A stretch of DNA of 64,000 bases, from contig JBKBQT010000018.1 of assembly GCA_046292445.1 (NCBI GenBank), forward strand, positions 3,649 through 67,648, written 5' to 3'. The notes under the pieces are model-generated. The model was given only the letters and a program-made list of their open reading frames with translations. It was not told the DNA's origin and searched no databases. Origin of the DNA: CALIZF01 sp046292445. Its GTDB lineage: Bacteria; Pseudomonadota; Alphaproteobacteria; Rhodobacterales; Rhodobacteraceae. Shown here piece after piece: positions 34,752-42,478 of this stretch. The translations under genes and the position numbers were made by a program. Numbering within the stretch: position 1 is the first letter of the stretch; each line of letters begins with the position of its first letter.

Positions 34752-34763
34752 TTAGCTCGCTAA
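34752..34763. promoter_or_regulatory. MarR/SlyA-like operator in the b561-YceI / yceI divergent region
   Basis: TTAGC-TC-GCTAA is a perfect 5-bp-arm palindrome identical in its arms to the SlyA consensus TTAGCAAGCTAA. It sits in the 286-base divergent region, between TTGCAC at 34739-34744 and a weak TAACGT -10 for the yceI direction, where binding would block transcription. No MarR gene adjoins it, so the regulator is unknown. Confidence 0.5.
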
Positions 34764-34895
34764 CGTTTTCCCGTGCCGCAACCACGGGACGAACCCGACC
34801 GACACAATGGACTGGCACACCCTGCCGCGCGGGCGCCGACCGGCGCACGGCCCGGCCGGACCATTGAAACGACAGCTTCCCAGGGAGGAGCCCAG

Positions 34896-35516
34896 ATGAA
34901 CGCCCGCAACACGATAGCCGCCCGCTTCGGCGGCCAGGCGACTGCACTGACACTCGTCGCCGCGCTGGCCGTGCCGGCCACCATGGCGCAGGCCGAGCCG
35001 CGCGCGCTCGAGGTCGATCTCGAACACACGTCGGTGCACTGGTCCATCGGCCATGGCGGCTTTTCCCAGATCGTCGGACAGTTCCGCCAGATCAACGGCG
35101 TAACCGTGACCTTCGACCCCGACAATGTCGCCAACAGCAGCGTCAGCGCGGTGATCGAAGCGGCCAGTCTGGATTCGAACCACTACTTCCGCGACAACTA
35201 CACCCGCTCGCCGGCCTTTCTCGACGTGATCAACCACCCGCGCATCACCTTCACCAGCACCGCCGTGGCGAAGACCGGGGACATGACCGGCACGATGACG
35301 GGCGATCTGACGCTGCGCGGCGAGACCCGCCCCGTCACCTTCGATGTGACCTACAACGGCACCGGCCCGCATCTGAGCGGGCGCTACCAGATCGACGGGT
35401 TCACCGCGCGCACCACCATCACCCGCGCCGATTTCGGGATCACCGCCTTCAGCCCCTGGGTCGGCGACACGGTGGACATCTCGATCCAGATCGAGGGCAT
35501 CCACAGCCGCCAGTGA
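34896..35516 (+). CDS. YceI family periplasmic protein
   Basis: The 206-residue exported protein has a signal peptide (about 1-33, ending PATMAQA) and a YceI lipocalin-like barrel: VDLEHTSVHWSIGHGGFS at the start, FLDVINHPRITFTST, GDLTLRGETRPVTFDV and FGITAFSPWVGDTVDISIQ. The family binds polyisoprenoids such as ubiquinone tails and is often stress-induced. GGGAGGAG before ATG 34896 is a strong ribosome-binding site. It pairs with the divergent b561-YceI fusion, whose second domain is of the same family. Confidence 0.92.
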   Translation: MNARNTIAARFGGQATALTLVAALAVPATMAQAEPRALEVDLEHTSVHWSIGHGGFSQIVGQFRQINGVTVTFDPDNVANSSVSAVIEAASLDSNHYFRDNYTRSPAFLDVINHPRITFTSTAVAKTGDMTGTMTGDLTLRGETRPVTFDVTYNGTGPHLSGRYQIDGFTARTTITRADFGITAFSPWVGDTVDISIQIEGIHSRQ

Positions 35517-35523
35517 TCGCCTC

Positions 35524-35548
35524 GGGGGGCGCCGGGACGGCGCCCCCC
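35524..35548. terminator. Strong bidirectional hairpin between yceI and dctM
   Basis: GGGGGGCGCC (35524-35533) and GGCGCCCCCC (35539-35548) are perfect 10-bp arms around the loop GGGAC. They fill the space between two convergent stop codons (35516 and 35550), the typical place for a shared terminator. Confidence 0.65.
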
Positions 35549-35549
35549 G

Positions 35550-36851
35550 TCAGTAGAGCACCGAAGGCAGCCAGAGCGCGATGGCCGGAAAGGCGACCAG
35601 CAGGCCGATCCCGACCGCATGTGCGGCGAGGAACGGCAGGATGCCGCGATAGATCCGCAGCACCGGGATATCGCGGTTCTGCGCCGCGATGACGAAGATG
35701 TTCAGCCCCACGGGCGGCGTGATGAGGCCGACCTCCGCCGCCATAAGGACGAGGATCCCGAACCAGATCGGCGAATAGCCAAGGTCCACCGCCAGCGGGA
35801 GGAACACCGGCACGGTGATGAGCACCATCGAGATCGTGTCGAGGAAACAGCCCAGCACCAGATAGATCGCCACGAGGAACAGCATCACCATCCAGGGCGC
35901 CAGCCCCTGCGCGGTGATCCAGGCGCCGAGCGTTGCGGGGATGCGCGACTGCACCATGAAATAGCCGAACATCAGCGCGCCGAGGATGATGAAGAACAGG
36001 GTTCCCGTGATCGTCACCGTCTCGCGCATCGCCGCGGCAAGGCCGGGCAGGTCGAGCTGCCGGGTGGCGAAGCCGATCAGGATCGCCAGGAACGCGCCGA
36101 CCGCCGCGGCCTCGGTCGGCGAGAAGAACCCGGTATAGATGCCCCCCACCGCGATGCCGAAGATCAGCACCATCTTCCACATGCCCCCGAGCGCCAGAAG
36201 CCGTTCCAGCGGGGCAAGGCGGTCGCCCGGCGGCAGATCGCCCGGGTTCAGCCGCGCGAGCAGCACGATCACCACGACGTGCAGCGCCGCGAGCACGAGC
36301 CCGGGCACCAGCGCCGCGGCGAACAGGGCCGGCACGCTGGCCTGCGCGACGATGGCATAGACGATCAGCACGATCGACGGCGGGATCAGGATGCCGAGCG
36401 TGCCGCCCGAGGCGACGATGCCGGCCGCGACGGAGTCGGCATAGCCGTGGCGGCGCATCTCGGGGATGGCCACGCGGCTCATGGTCGAGGCGGTGGCGAG
36501 CGAGGATCCGCAGATCGCCCCGAAGCCCGCGCAGGCCCCCACGGTCGCCATCGCCAGCCCGCCGCGAGACCCCGACACGACCGCATTGGCCGCCGCGAAC
36601 AGCTCGCGGGCGATGGACGTGCGGGCGGCCACCACGCCCATGAGCAGGAAAAGCGGCACCACCGACAGCGAATAGGCCTGCGCCAGATCGAACGGGGTGG
36701 ACCCGAACGTCGCCAGCGCCCGGCCCCAGCCGCCGATCGCGGCATAGCCGGTCACCGCCACGAGCAGCAGCGCCGCCCCGACCGGCACCCGCAGCAGGAT
36801 CATGCCGATCAGCGCGGCGCAGGCGATCAGCCCGATGACCTGGGGTGTCAT
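35550..36851 (-). CDS. dctM: TRAP transporter large permease (DctM family)
   Basis: The 433-residue membrane protein has about twelve helices and the DctM motifs GSSLATASTMSRVAIPEM, GTLGILIPPSIVLIVY and EVGLITPPVGLNIFV. It forms the Na+-driven transport channel of a tripartite ATP-independent periplasmic system. The genes for the small permease and binding protein lie directly upstream. The position beside an aromatic-degradation gene set suggests uptake of the organic acid that those enzymes use (inferred). Confidence 0.92.
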   Translation of the reverse strand: MTPQVIGLIACAALIGMILLRVPVGAALLLVAVTGYAAIGGWGRALATFGSTPFDLAQAYSLSVVPLFLLMGVVAARTSIARELFAAANAVVSGSRGGLAMATVGACAGFGAICGSSLATASTMSRVAIPEMRRHGYADSVAAGIVASGGTLGILIPPSIVLIVYAIVAQASVPALFAAALVPGLVLAALHVVVIVLLARLNPGDLPPGDRLAPLERLLALGGMWKMVLIFGIAVGGIYTGFFSPTEAAAVGAFLAILIGFATRQLDLPGLAAAMRETVTITGTLFFIILGALMFGYFMVQSRIPATLGAWITAQGLAPWMVMLFLVAIYLVLGCFLDTISMVLITVPVFLPLAVDLGYSPIWFGILVLMAAEVGLITPPVGLNIFVIAAQNRDIPVLRIYRGILPFLAAHAVGIGLLVAFPAIALWLPSVLY

Positions 36852-36891
36852 GGCGCGCCTACCCGCCCGCAGTGCGCAGCTGGGGGGCGCG

Positions 36892-37443
36892 TCACCGCGG
36901 CGGCTCCGACCCGCCGGGCGCCGGACCGTCGCCCCGGGCATCGCGGATCTCGTCGGGCAGCGACAGCACCGCGCCGATCGCGGCAAGGCCGAGGCCGACC
37001 CAGATCGACACCCAATACCAGAACTTGGGCAGGCCGAGGTCGAGCGTCTTGTCGCCCCAGTCGAGCGCATCGAAGGCCGGCGTCACCGTTTGCGCGACCA
37101 TGAGCGCGATGGCCACGACCGCAGCCGCGACCCCGGCTGTCCGCAGCGCGATGCGCAGGACCGCCGGCAGGGCGCGGTCGACGAGATCGACCACCACCCA
37201 GTCGCGCACCAGCATCGTCACGGCGATCGACAGGAAGATCATCCAGCTCAGCGAGAATTCGACATAATCGAGCATCCCGAAGATGCGCCATGCCGGATCG
37301 ATCGCCCGGAGCGTGACATCGGCGACCGTCAGCAGCATCATCCCTGCGAGGCAGAGCATGGCGACGGTGGAGGCCACCGTCGCCAGACCCCGGATCACCA
37401 GCCGGCGCGGGCTCTGCGCCCGCCTGTCAGCAGCCGTCGCCAA
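36892..37443 (-). CDS. dctQ: TRAP transporter small permease (DctQ family)
   Basis: The 183-residue subunit has four hydrophobic helices with the DctQ hallmark FSLSWMIFLSIAVTMLVRDWVVVDL. It links the binding protein to the large permease. Its start overlaps the end of the dctP gene by 17 bases and 40 bases separate it from dctM. The C-terminus is Gly/Pro-rich and variable. Confidence 0.88.
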   Translation of the reverse strand: MATAADRRAQSPRRLVIRGLATVASTVAMLCLAGMMLLTVADVTLRAIDPAWRIFGMLDYVEFSLSWMIFLSIAVTMLVRDWVVVDLVDRALPAVLRIALRTAGVAAAVVAIALMVAQTVTPAFDALDWGDKTLDLGLPKFWYWVSIWVGLGLAAIGAVLSLPDEIRDARGDGPAPGGSEPPR

Positions 37444-38467
37444 CCGGGCCGACCTCTGCGATCAGGTCCTGGATCAGCGACAGGACCGCCGAACCCTTAA
37501 GCCCCTTGCCGTCGATCTCGGCGATGTAGCGCTGCGTCACGCGGCCACCCGCCTCGCGCAGGCGGGCGAGTTCGGCCGGCTCCATCTCGATCATCTCGAC
37601 CCCGGCATTGGCCAGGATGCCCTTGCCGGCCTTGGAGATGCCGTCCCAGATCGCGCCGATCTCGGCCTCCCGCCCCGTGACCGAATCGCGGATCATCGCC
37701 TGAAGGTCGGGCGCAAGCTCGGCCATGCTCGCCGGGTTCATCACCAGCGCGAAGGTCGAGATATAGGCATCCGCATGCGTCACCGACGCGAGGTGCGGGC
37801 CAAGCTGGAAGGCGATCCCCGACCCGCCATAGTCGATCATCACGCCGTCGATCGTCCGCTTCTGCAGCCCCTCGGCCATCTCGGTCGGCGGCAGGCCGAC
37901 GGGCGTCGCGCCAAGTTCCGCGATCAGCTGGCCGACGGCGGCCGAGGCCGGGCGCAGCGTCTTGCCCTGCAGATCCTCGATCCGGCGCACCGCGCCTTCG
38001 GCCATGTGGATCTGGCCCGGCGGATGGGCGAACAGCATCAGCACCTCGACGCCCCGATGCTCGGCGTCGAGATAGGCCTCGCGCAGGCGCGGGTGGTTGA
38101 CGACGCGCGTCGCCTGTTCGGCCGAGCAGAACAGGAACGGCATGTTCGACACTTCGGTCAGCTCGAACCGGCCCGGGGTGGCGCCGTGCAGCACCCAGGT
38201 GATGTCGGCCTGCCGGTTGCGGGCGATGTCATAGTAGCGCGGCGGCGGGCCCATCTGCGCGCCGTGCAGGATCTCGAATTCGAGCCGCCCGCCCGAAGCC
38301 TCGGTCAGGGCGGCGGCCCAGCCCTCGATCCATTTGGACATCCCGTGCAGCGGCGTCACATAGGTGGCCACCGTCAGCTTGGTCGTCTGAGCCGCCGCCG
38401 TTCCTGCCGCCAGCCCGGCCATGGCCGCCGCGGCGAGCCATCCGCGCAGGCGCAATCCTGCTGTCAT
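37427..38467 (-). CDS. dctP: TRAP transporter substrate-binding protein (DctP family)
   Basis: The 346-residue periplasmic receptor has a signal peptide (1-26, ending GTAAA) and DctP-fold features: YVTPLHGMSKWIEGWA at the mature N-terminus, ARNRQADITWVLHGATPG, and LRPASAAVGQLIAELGATPVGLPPTEMAEGL around the carboxylate-clamping Arg. It delivers a carboxylic acid to DctQM; the ligand is unknown. It is the first gene of the minus-strand dctPQM unit. The gentisate-dioxygenase-like gene lies 41 bases upstream on the same strand and may share the transcript. Confidence 0.9.
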   Translation of the reverse strand: MTAGLRLRGWLAAAAMAGLAAGTAAAQTTKLTVATYVTPLHGMSKWIEGWAAALTEASGGRLEFEILHGAQMGPPPRYYDIARNRQADITWVLHGATPGRFELTEVSNMPFLFCSAEQATRVVNHPRLREAYLDAEHRGVEVLMLFAHPPGQIHMAEGAVRRIEDLQGKTLRPASAAVGQLIAELGATPVGLPPTEMAEGLQKRTIDGVMIDYGGSGIAFQLGPHLASVTHADAYISTFALVMNPASMAELAPDLQAMIRDSVTGREAEIGAIWDGISKAGKGILANAGVEMIEMEPAELARLREAGGRVTQRYIAEIDGKGLKGSAVLSLIQDLIAEVGPVGDGC

Positions 38468-38508
38468 GTCGTTCCTCCCCCTCGTTGCGCAGGCCTCCCG
38501 CCCGCAGG

Positions 38509-39552
38509 TCATACCACCGGATTCCGGTCCTCGCGCCAGAACCCGAGCCGTTGCTGCGCGGCCCGGTCCGAAAAGCTGAACAGCACCGTATCGCACGCCG
38601 CCTGCAGGCGCAGCGTCGTCCAGTTCGGGGCCACGATCACATCGCTTGCCGCAAAGGCGATCTCGGCGCCGCCGACCAGCGCCGTCCCCTCGCCCTCGAC
38701 CGCGACCAGCACCGTCGCCTCGGTCGACCGCCAGGGCGCGGTCTCGAAACCGGCCGGCAGAAATTGCAGGAAAGCGGCGATCGTGGGCAGGATATGGCCG
38801 CCATCCATCGGGTTGGCATAGGTCATCTTGTAGCCGTGCTGCGGATGCGGCGTGCCGCTGCGGGATGCCCCCATCAGCGCCGCGCGGCTGCGGTCATAGG
38901 GGTAGGACAGGATCGGCGACCACGGGTGCCCGTGCACCTCGCCGTAGGGGCGCATCCCGCTGCCCCAGCGCGCCACCGACGCATCGTCCGGGCGCAGGAT
39001 CGGCTGCTGGTCGTCGGGATGTTCCTCGCCGAACGGCGTGCCGAAGAAATTCACCATCGGCACGTCGAGCCCGTCGAGCCAGATCATCGGGGCATCGCCG
39101 GTGTTTTCGTGGTCGTGCCAGGTCCAGGACGGCGTGGTGATCAGATCGCCCCGCCGCATCAGGCAGCGCTCGCCCTCGACCGCCGAATAGCCGCCGCCGC
39201 TTTCCAGCACGAAGCGCAGCGCACCGGCGGCGTGACGGTGCGCCGGGGCAACCTCGCCGGGCATGACCAGTTGCAGGCCGGCAAACAGCGTCTGGCTGAT
39301 CCCCGGCCGGTCAAGCGCAGGGTTCTTGAGTGCGAGCACCCGCCGCTCGGCCTCGGCCGCCGAGATGCGCGCACCGGCGTCGAGCAGGAGCGGCCGCATC
39401 TCGGCATAGCGCCAGACATGCGGCACGCCGAGCGGCACCGGCGCCTCGCCCACGACATCGCCGAGGATCTCCCACAGCGGCAGGGCCGACAGTTCGGCGA
39501 TGCGCGCATAGGCGGGCGCAAGGGCCGGATGCTTCAAGGACTTGAGTTCCAC
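38509..39552 (-). CDS. Gentisate 1,2-dioxygenase-type bicupin
   Basis: The 347-residue iron(II) cupin cleaves hydroxylated aromatic acids between a carboxyl-bearing and a hydroxyl-bearing carbon. The metal site in the first cupin is complete: His105 and His107 (PAHRHAAGALRF) and a third His in the TPSWTWHDHEN segment (His146/148), followed by APMIWLDGLDVPMVNFF, which is strongly gentisate-dioxygenase-like. The second cupin is degenerate, as usual. Salicylate and 1-hydroxy-2-naphthoate dioxygenases share this architecture, so the substrate is not fixed. No maleylpyruvate isomerase or fumarylpyruvate hydrolase is in the window. Confidence 0.85.
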   Translation of the reverse strand: MELKSLKHPALAPAYARIAELSALPLWEILGDVVGEAPVPLGVPHVWRYAEMRPLLLDAGARISAAEAERRVLALKNPALDRPGISQTLFAGLQLVMPGEVAPAHRHAAGALRFVLESGGGYSAVEGERCLMRRGDLITTPSWTWHDHENTGDAPMIWLDGLDVPMVNFFGTPFGEEHPDDQQPILRPDDASVARWGSGMRPYGEVHGHPWSPILSYPYDRSRAALMGASRSGTPHPQHGYKMTYANPMDGGHILPTIAAFLQFLPAGFETAPWRSTEATVLVAVEGEGTALVGGAEIAFAASDVIVAPNWTTLRLQAACDTVLFSFSDRAAQQRLGFWREDRNPVV

Positions 39553-39600
39553 GGGCGCCCCCCTGCTGGCGCCCCCTGCGGGACGCGACCCTCCGAAAGG

Positions 39601-40824
39601 CTAGTCGGCGAACTTCTTAGATGTCAATGATTCCGGTGATGCATCCGCCGGCGCCAACCCCCGCGCGGCAAGCCAATCCGTGACAACCGCGACGGCGGCG
39701 GCAAGCTCGGCCGGCTGGCCCTGATAGTAATGCCCCGCGCCCTCGATGCGGTAGAAGGTCCGGTCGGGCATGCGCGCGGCGGCGAGGACGGCATGCGGAT
39801 GGCTTGGCGGCACCGCATCGTCGGCACCGTTCTCGACCACCAGCAGCGGCGCGCGGACGGCGGCGACGGCGGCGGCGGCATCGGCGCGGCTGTGCGCGGG
39901 CGACCATTGCGACAGCCAGGCCCGCAGGGTCGAGAACCGCCCGAGGCCGACCGGGCCGGCATTCACCGTTTCGGGGTTGCCGAGGTAACACCAGCCGGGG
40001 CGCCGCCCGTTCGGCTCCAGCGTCGGGTCGAGCCAGCGCGGATCGGCCATCGTGCGATGCACGAGGATCGCCCGCTCCACCTCGGCCCCGCCGCGGGCGC
40101 GCAGGCGCGCCAGCGTTTCCTCGACGCGGGCGGTGATCCGGGCGATCCGCGCGGCCTGCGCGGCGCGGAACGCGGCGAGGAAATCGGGGGTATAGGGCGG
40201 CTTCGGCCCGGCCGGATCGTAGAGGTCGAGCGCGGGGTCCCGCCGGTCCGGGTCGTTCTCGTCCAGCACCGACGGGTCGATCCATTCCGACAGGATCCGC
40301 GCGCGCCCGGTATGCGCCGCGATCAGCATCACCGCATCGGCGGGCACCAGCCCCAGCGCGGTCAGATCGTAGGGATCCCCCGCCGGCGGGTGGGTCAGGT
40401 TCGGCGCCTCAGCCTGCGCCTGATAGAAGGCGGCCAGAGATCCCCCGCCGCTCCATCCCGCCAGCACGACACGGTCGTAGCCGAGTTCCGCGCGCGCATG
40501 GCGCACCCATGCGCCGAGATCGGCGGCGGCCTTTTCCATGATGAGCGCGGTGTCGTTCTTGGCATAGCGCGAGGCGGCGCAGATCACGTGATGCCCCGCC
40601 GCCGCCAGCGCCTGCGGCAGCGGCATCAGGCCCAGCGTCGAGGCCGGATGCAGGAAGATCAGCGCCGTGCGCGACGGCGCGCCGCCCTCGGGCGTCAGGC
40701 GGTGCCCCTCGAGGAACACCCGCCCCTGGCTGCCGACGAAGCCGTAGGTCTCGGCAAAGGCGGCAGTCTCGGCGAAGGAAACAACCAAGGCCTCGCGCCG
40801 CACGGCGGCGGCCGGGTCAGCCAC
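39601..40824 (-). CDS. Alpha/beta hydrolase (esterase-like) of the aromatic cluster
   Basis: The 407-residue protein has an alpha/beta-hydrolase fold with LIFLHPAST (oxyanion loop, about 56-64), nucleophile elbow GWSGGGSLA with Ser125, an acid in VVENGADDAVP and the His in IEGAGHYYQG. A large insertion between elbow and acid (about 140-300) probably forms a substrate lid. It has no signal peptide. The start is GTG 40824, overlapping the end of the VOC gene by eight bases. In this setting it could release an aromatic acid from an ester, which is an inference. Confidence 0.78.
   Translation of the reverse strand: MADPAAAVRREALVVSFAETAAFAETYGFVGSQGRVFLEGHRLTPEGGAPSRTALIFLHPASTLGLMPLPQALAAAGHHVICAASRYAKNDTALIMEKAAADLGAWVRHARAELGYDRVVLAGWSGGGSLAAFYQAQAEAPNLTHPPAGDPYDLTALGLVPADAVMLIAAHTGRARILSEWIDPSVLDENDPDRRDPALDLYDPAGPKPPYTPDFLAAFRAAQAARIARITARVEETLARLRARGGAEVERAILVHRTMADPRWLDPTLEPNGRRPGWCYLGNPETVNAGPVGLGRFSTLRAWLSQWSPAHSRADAAAAVAAVRAPLLVVENGADDAVPPSHPHAVLAAARMPDRTFYRIEGAGHYYQGQPAELAAAVAVVTDWLAARGLAPADASPESLTSKKFAD
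39617..39628. promoter_or_regulatory. Imperfect MarR-like site upstream of the gentisate-dioxygenase gene
   Basis: TTAGA-TG-TCAAT matches the local TTAGA-NN-TCTAA palindrome (45651-45662) at ten of twelve positions. It lies inside the 3' end of the hydrolase gene, about 64 bases upstream of the dioxygenase start. It is weak evidence on its own. Confidence 0.25.
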
Positions 40825-41347
40825 GGGCGTTGGCGTGCAGCGGATCGACCTCGGGCGCGCGCCGCGTGCGGGCCCAGTCGGCCAGCGTCGCCGGTGCCCG
40901 TTCGCGCAGCATCGCGGCCATGTCGGGGCGCATCGTGTCCACCGCGACCTCGAGCCGGTGCCCGTCGGGATCGAAGAAATAGAGCGACTGGCAGATGGTG
41001 TGATCGGTCGGCCCGACGACGCCGATCCCGTCCGCCACCAGCCGCTCGCGCACCGCATCGAGCGCCGCCATGTCGGGCACGCGCAGCGCGAGGTGCTGCA
41101 CCCAGGCCGGGGTGGCCGGATCGAGGCTCATTTCGGGACTTTCGGGCAGTTCGAAGAAGGCGACATAGCTGCCGTCGCCCATCTCGAAGAAGATGTGGAT
41201 ATGCGGCGACCATTCGCCGGTCGAAGGCACCCGGTTCTCGGCGATGGCGATGGTGCAGTCGAGGTCGAGATACCGCTTGTAGAACGCGGCCGTGCGTGCC
41301 GCATCGCGGCAGCGATAGGCGACATGGTGCAGCCCTGCGATGGTCAT
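40817..41347 (-). CDS. VOC (glyoxalase/extradiol-dioxygenase superfamily) protein
   Basis: The 176-residue protein has two beta-alpha-beta-beta-beta modules: IAGLHHVAYRCRDAARTAAFY and WVQHLALRVPDMAALDAV, with FFDPDGHRLEVAVD at the end. His in the first module, His in HLAL and Glu in RLEV could hold a metal. It may be an isomerase, a lyase or a small dioxygenase; nothing in the sequence decides. It is the first gene of a two-gene unit with the alpha/beta hydrolase and is divergent from the MarR gene, so it is probably under that regulator's control. Confidence 0.8.
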   Translation of the reverse strand: MTIAGLHHVAYRCRDAARTAAFYKRYLDLDCTIAIAENRVPSTGEWSPHIHIFFEMGDGSYVAFFELPESPEMSLDPATPAWVQHLALRVPDMAALDAVRERLVADGIGVVGPTDHTICQSLYFFDPDGHRLEVAVDTMRPDMAAMLRERAPATLADWARTRRAPEVDPLHANARG

Positions 41348-41450
41348 GGTCGTCCCTCCCCTTGGTGGCCGGATGCTATCGGGGGCGGCCGGTGTTGCCA
41401 AGGCGGACGGCAGGCTTGGCGGGTGGGCGCCGCGCGGCTATCGTCGCCGG

Positions 41451-42014
41451 ATGAACAGGCAAGACGGCACGGCGGGCGACGAGGTATCCGGCGGGGGCAC
41501 CGCGGCGGGCATGGGGCCCGCCGCCGCGCCATGGGCCCACGAACGGCTCGCACATCTGGTCCGGCGCGCGGCGCGGGGTTTTTCCCGCTCGCTCCAGATC
41601 CGGCTGGCAGACCACGGCATCAGCTTTGGCCAATGGGTATTCCTGCGCATCCTGTGGGAGGAGGACGGGCTGAGCCAGCGGGCGCTGAGTGCGCGGGCCG
41701 GGCTGACCGAACCGACGACGCACAGCGCGCTCGCCCGGCTCGAGGCGCTCGGCCATGTCACGCGGCGCACCCTGCCGGGCAACCGGCGCCGGCAGCACAC
41801 GTTCCTGACCGACAGCGGGCGCGCCCTGCGCGCCGCGCTCGAGCCGCTGGCGGTCGAGGTCAACCGCGCCGCGCTCGGCGGGATCGGCCCGGGCGAGGAG
41901 GCGGCGTTGCGCGCCGCCCTGCTGCGGATCATCGAAAACCTCGCCGAGGACGAACAGGCGATGCTGGCCAGCGGCCAGCGCATGCCGCCCACCCGCGGCT
42001 ATGCCGAGGGCTGA
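41451..42014 (+). CDS. MarR family transcriptional regulator
   Basis: The 187-residue protein has a winged-helix MarR domain (about 30-150): ISFGQWVFLRILWEEDGLSQ, then the recognition region RAGLTEPTTHSALARLEALG and wing GNRRRQHTFLTDSG. Proteins of this type repress aromatic-catabolic operons and release DNA on binding a phenolic ligand. It is divergent from the VOC gene and is the only regulator inside the 35-50 kb cluster. A good palindrome of the MarR kind lies at 45651-45662, in the oxygenase/reductase promoter region. Confidence 0.87.
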   Translation: MNRQDGTAGDEVSGGGTAAGMGPAAAPWAHERLAHLVRRAARGFSRSLQIRLADHGISFGQWVFLRILWEEDGLSQRALSARAGLTEPTTHSALARLEALGHVTRRTLPGNRRRQHTFLTDSGRALRAALEPLAVEVNRAALGGIGPGEEAALRAALLRIIENLAEDEQAMLASGQRMPPTRGYAEG

Positions 42015-42445
42015 CCGCCCGCGAGCCGTGCGCGTAGCGCCGCGAGCGGGGTGATTTCCCGCAGCGGCAGGGCTTCGGGGTCGATCCCCGGCGGCGGGAC
42101 AAGGCTGAGCCCCTCGCCATCCCAGAACCACCAGTAGATCGGCGCGCCCTGCCGGTCGCGGATCGGCAGGCGGAAGGTCGGAAAGGCGCCTGCCCCGGCG
42201 GCAAGCGGCGCCGCACCGACCCGTGCGCAGCCCGCACCCGCCTGCGCAGCAAGCTGGCAGAGCGCGACAAAGGCCGCCGGCGCCCGCGCCAACGCCGCCA
42301 GATCGGCGGGCCGTGCCGGATGCAGGCCCGGCAGCCCGCGCACCACCGCGCCGCAGGCCGGGTGCAGATGCGTGACCTGCACATAGCCGAGGCCCGCCGG
42401 GGTCGCGATCTCGACGATGTCGCCGGGGCGCAGGGGATCGGTCAT
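41999..42445 (-). CDS. Uncharacterised protein, possibly Imm26-like
   Basis: The 148-residue protein begins with a beta-rich segment GDIVEIATPAGLGYVQVTH, followed by GAVVRGLPGLHPARPADLAAL, a pattern like Imm26-family proteins (KxGDIxxIxTxxGxxYxQ). An IYWWFWDGEGLSLV segment lies near the C-terminus. No toxin gene is adjacent. Its last 16 bases overlap the end of the convergent marR gene. Another ATG 24 bases upstream (42469) is possible. The family suggestion is tentative. Confidence 0.6.
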   Translation of the reverse strand: MTDPLRPGDIVEIATPAGLGYVQVTHLHPACGAVVRGLPGLHPARPADLAALARAPAAFVALCQLAAQAGAGCARVGAAPLAAGAGAFPTFRLPIRDRQGAPIYWWFWDGEGLSLVPPPGIDPEALPLREITPLAALRARLAGGQPSA

Positions 42446-42478
42446 TGCGGCATCACGGGGCGGCATCACGGGGCGGCA

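Noticed and set aside
40817..41347. VOC protein as the missing extradiol ring-cleavage dioxygenase
   Set aside because: It is much shorter than type I extradiol dioxygenases (about 290-300 residues) and the metal-ligand pattern fits many VOC activities, so ring cleavage cannot be supported.
41999..42445. Toxin-immunity module at the Imm26-like gene
   Set aside because: No toxin, Rhs or secretion gene adjoins it, and the family resemblance rests on a short N-terminal pattern. It is listed only as an uncharacterised gene.
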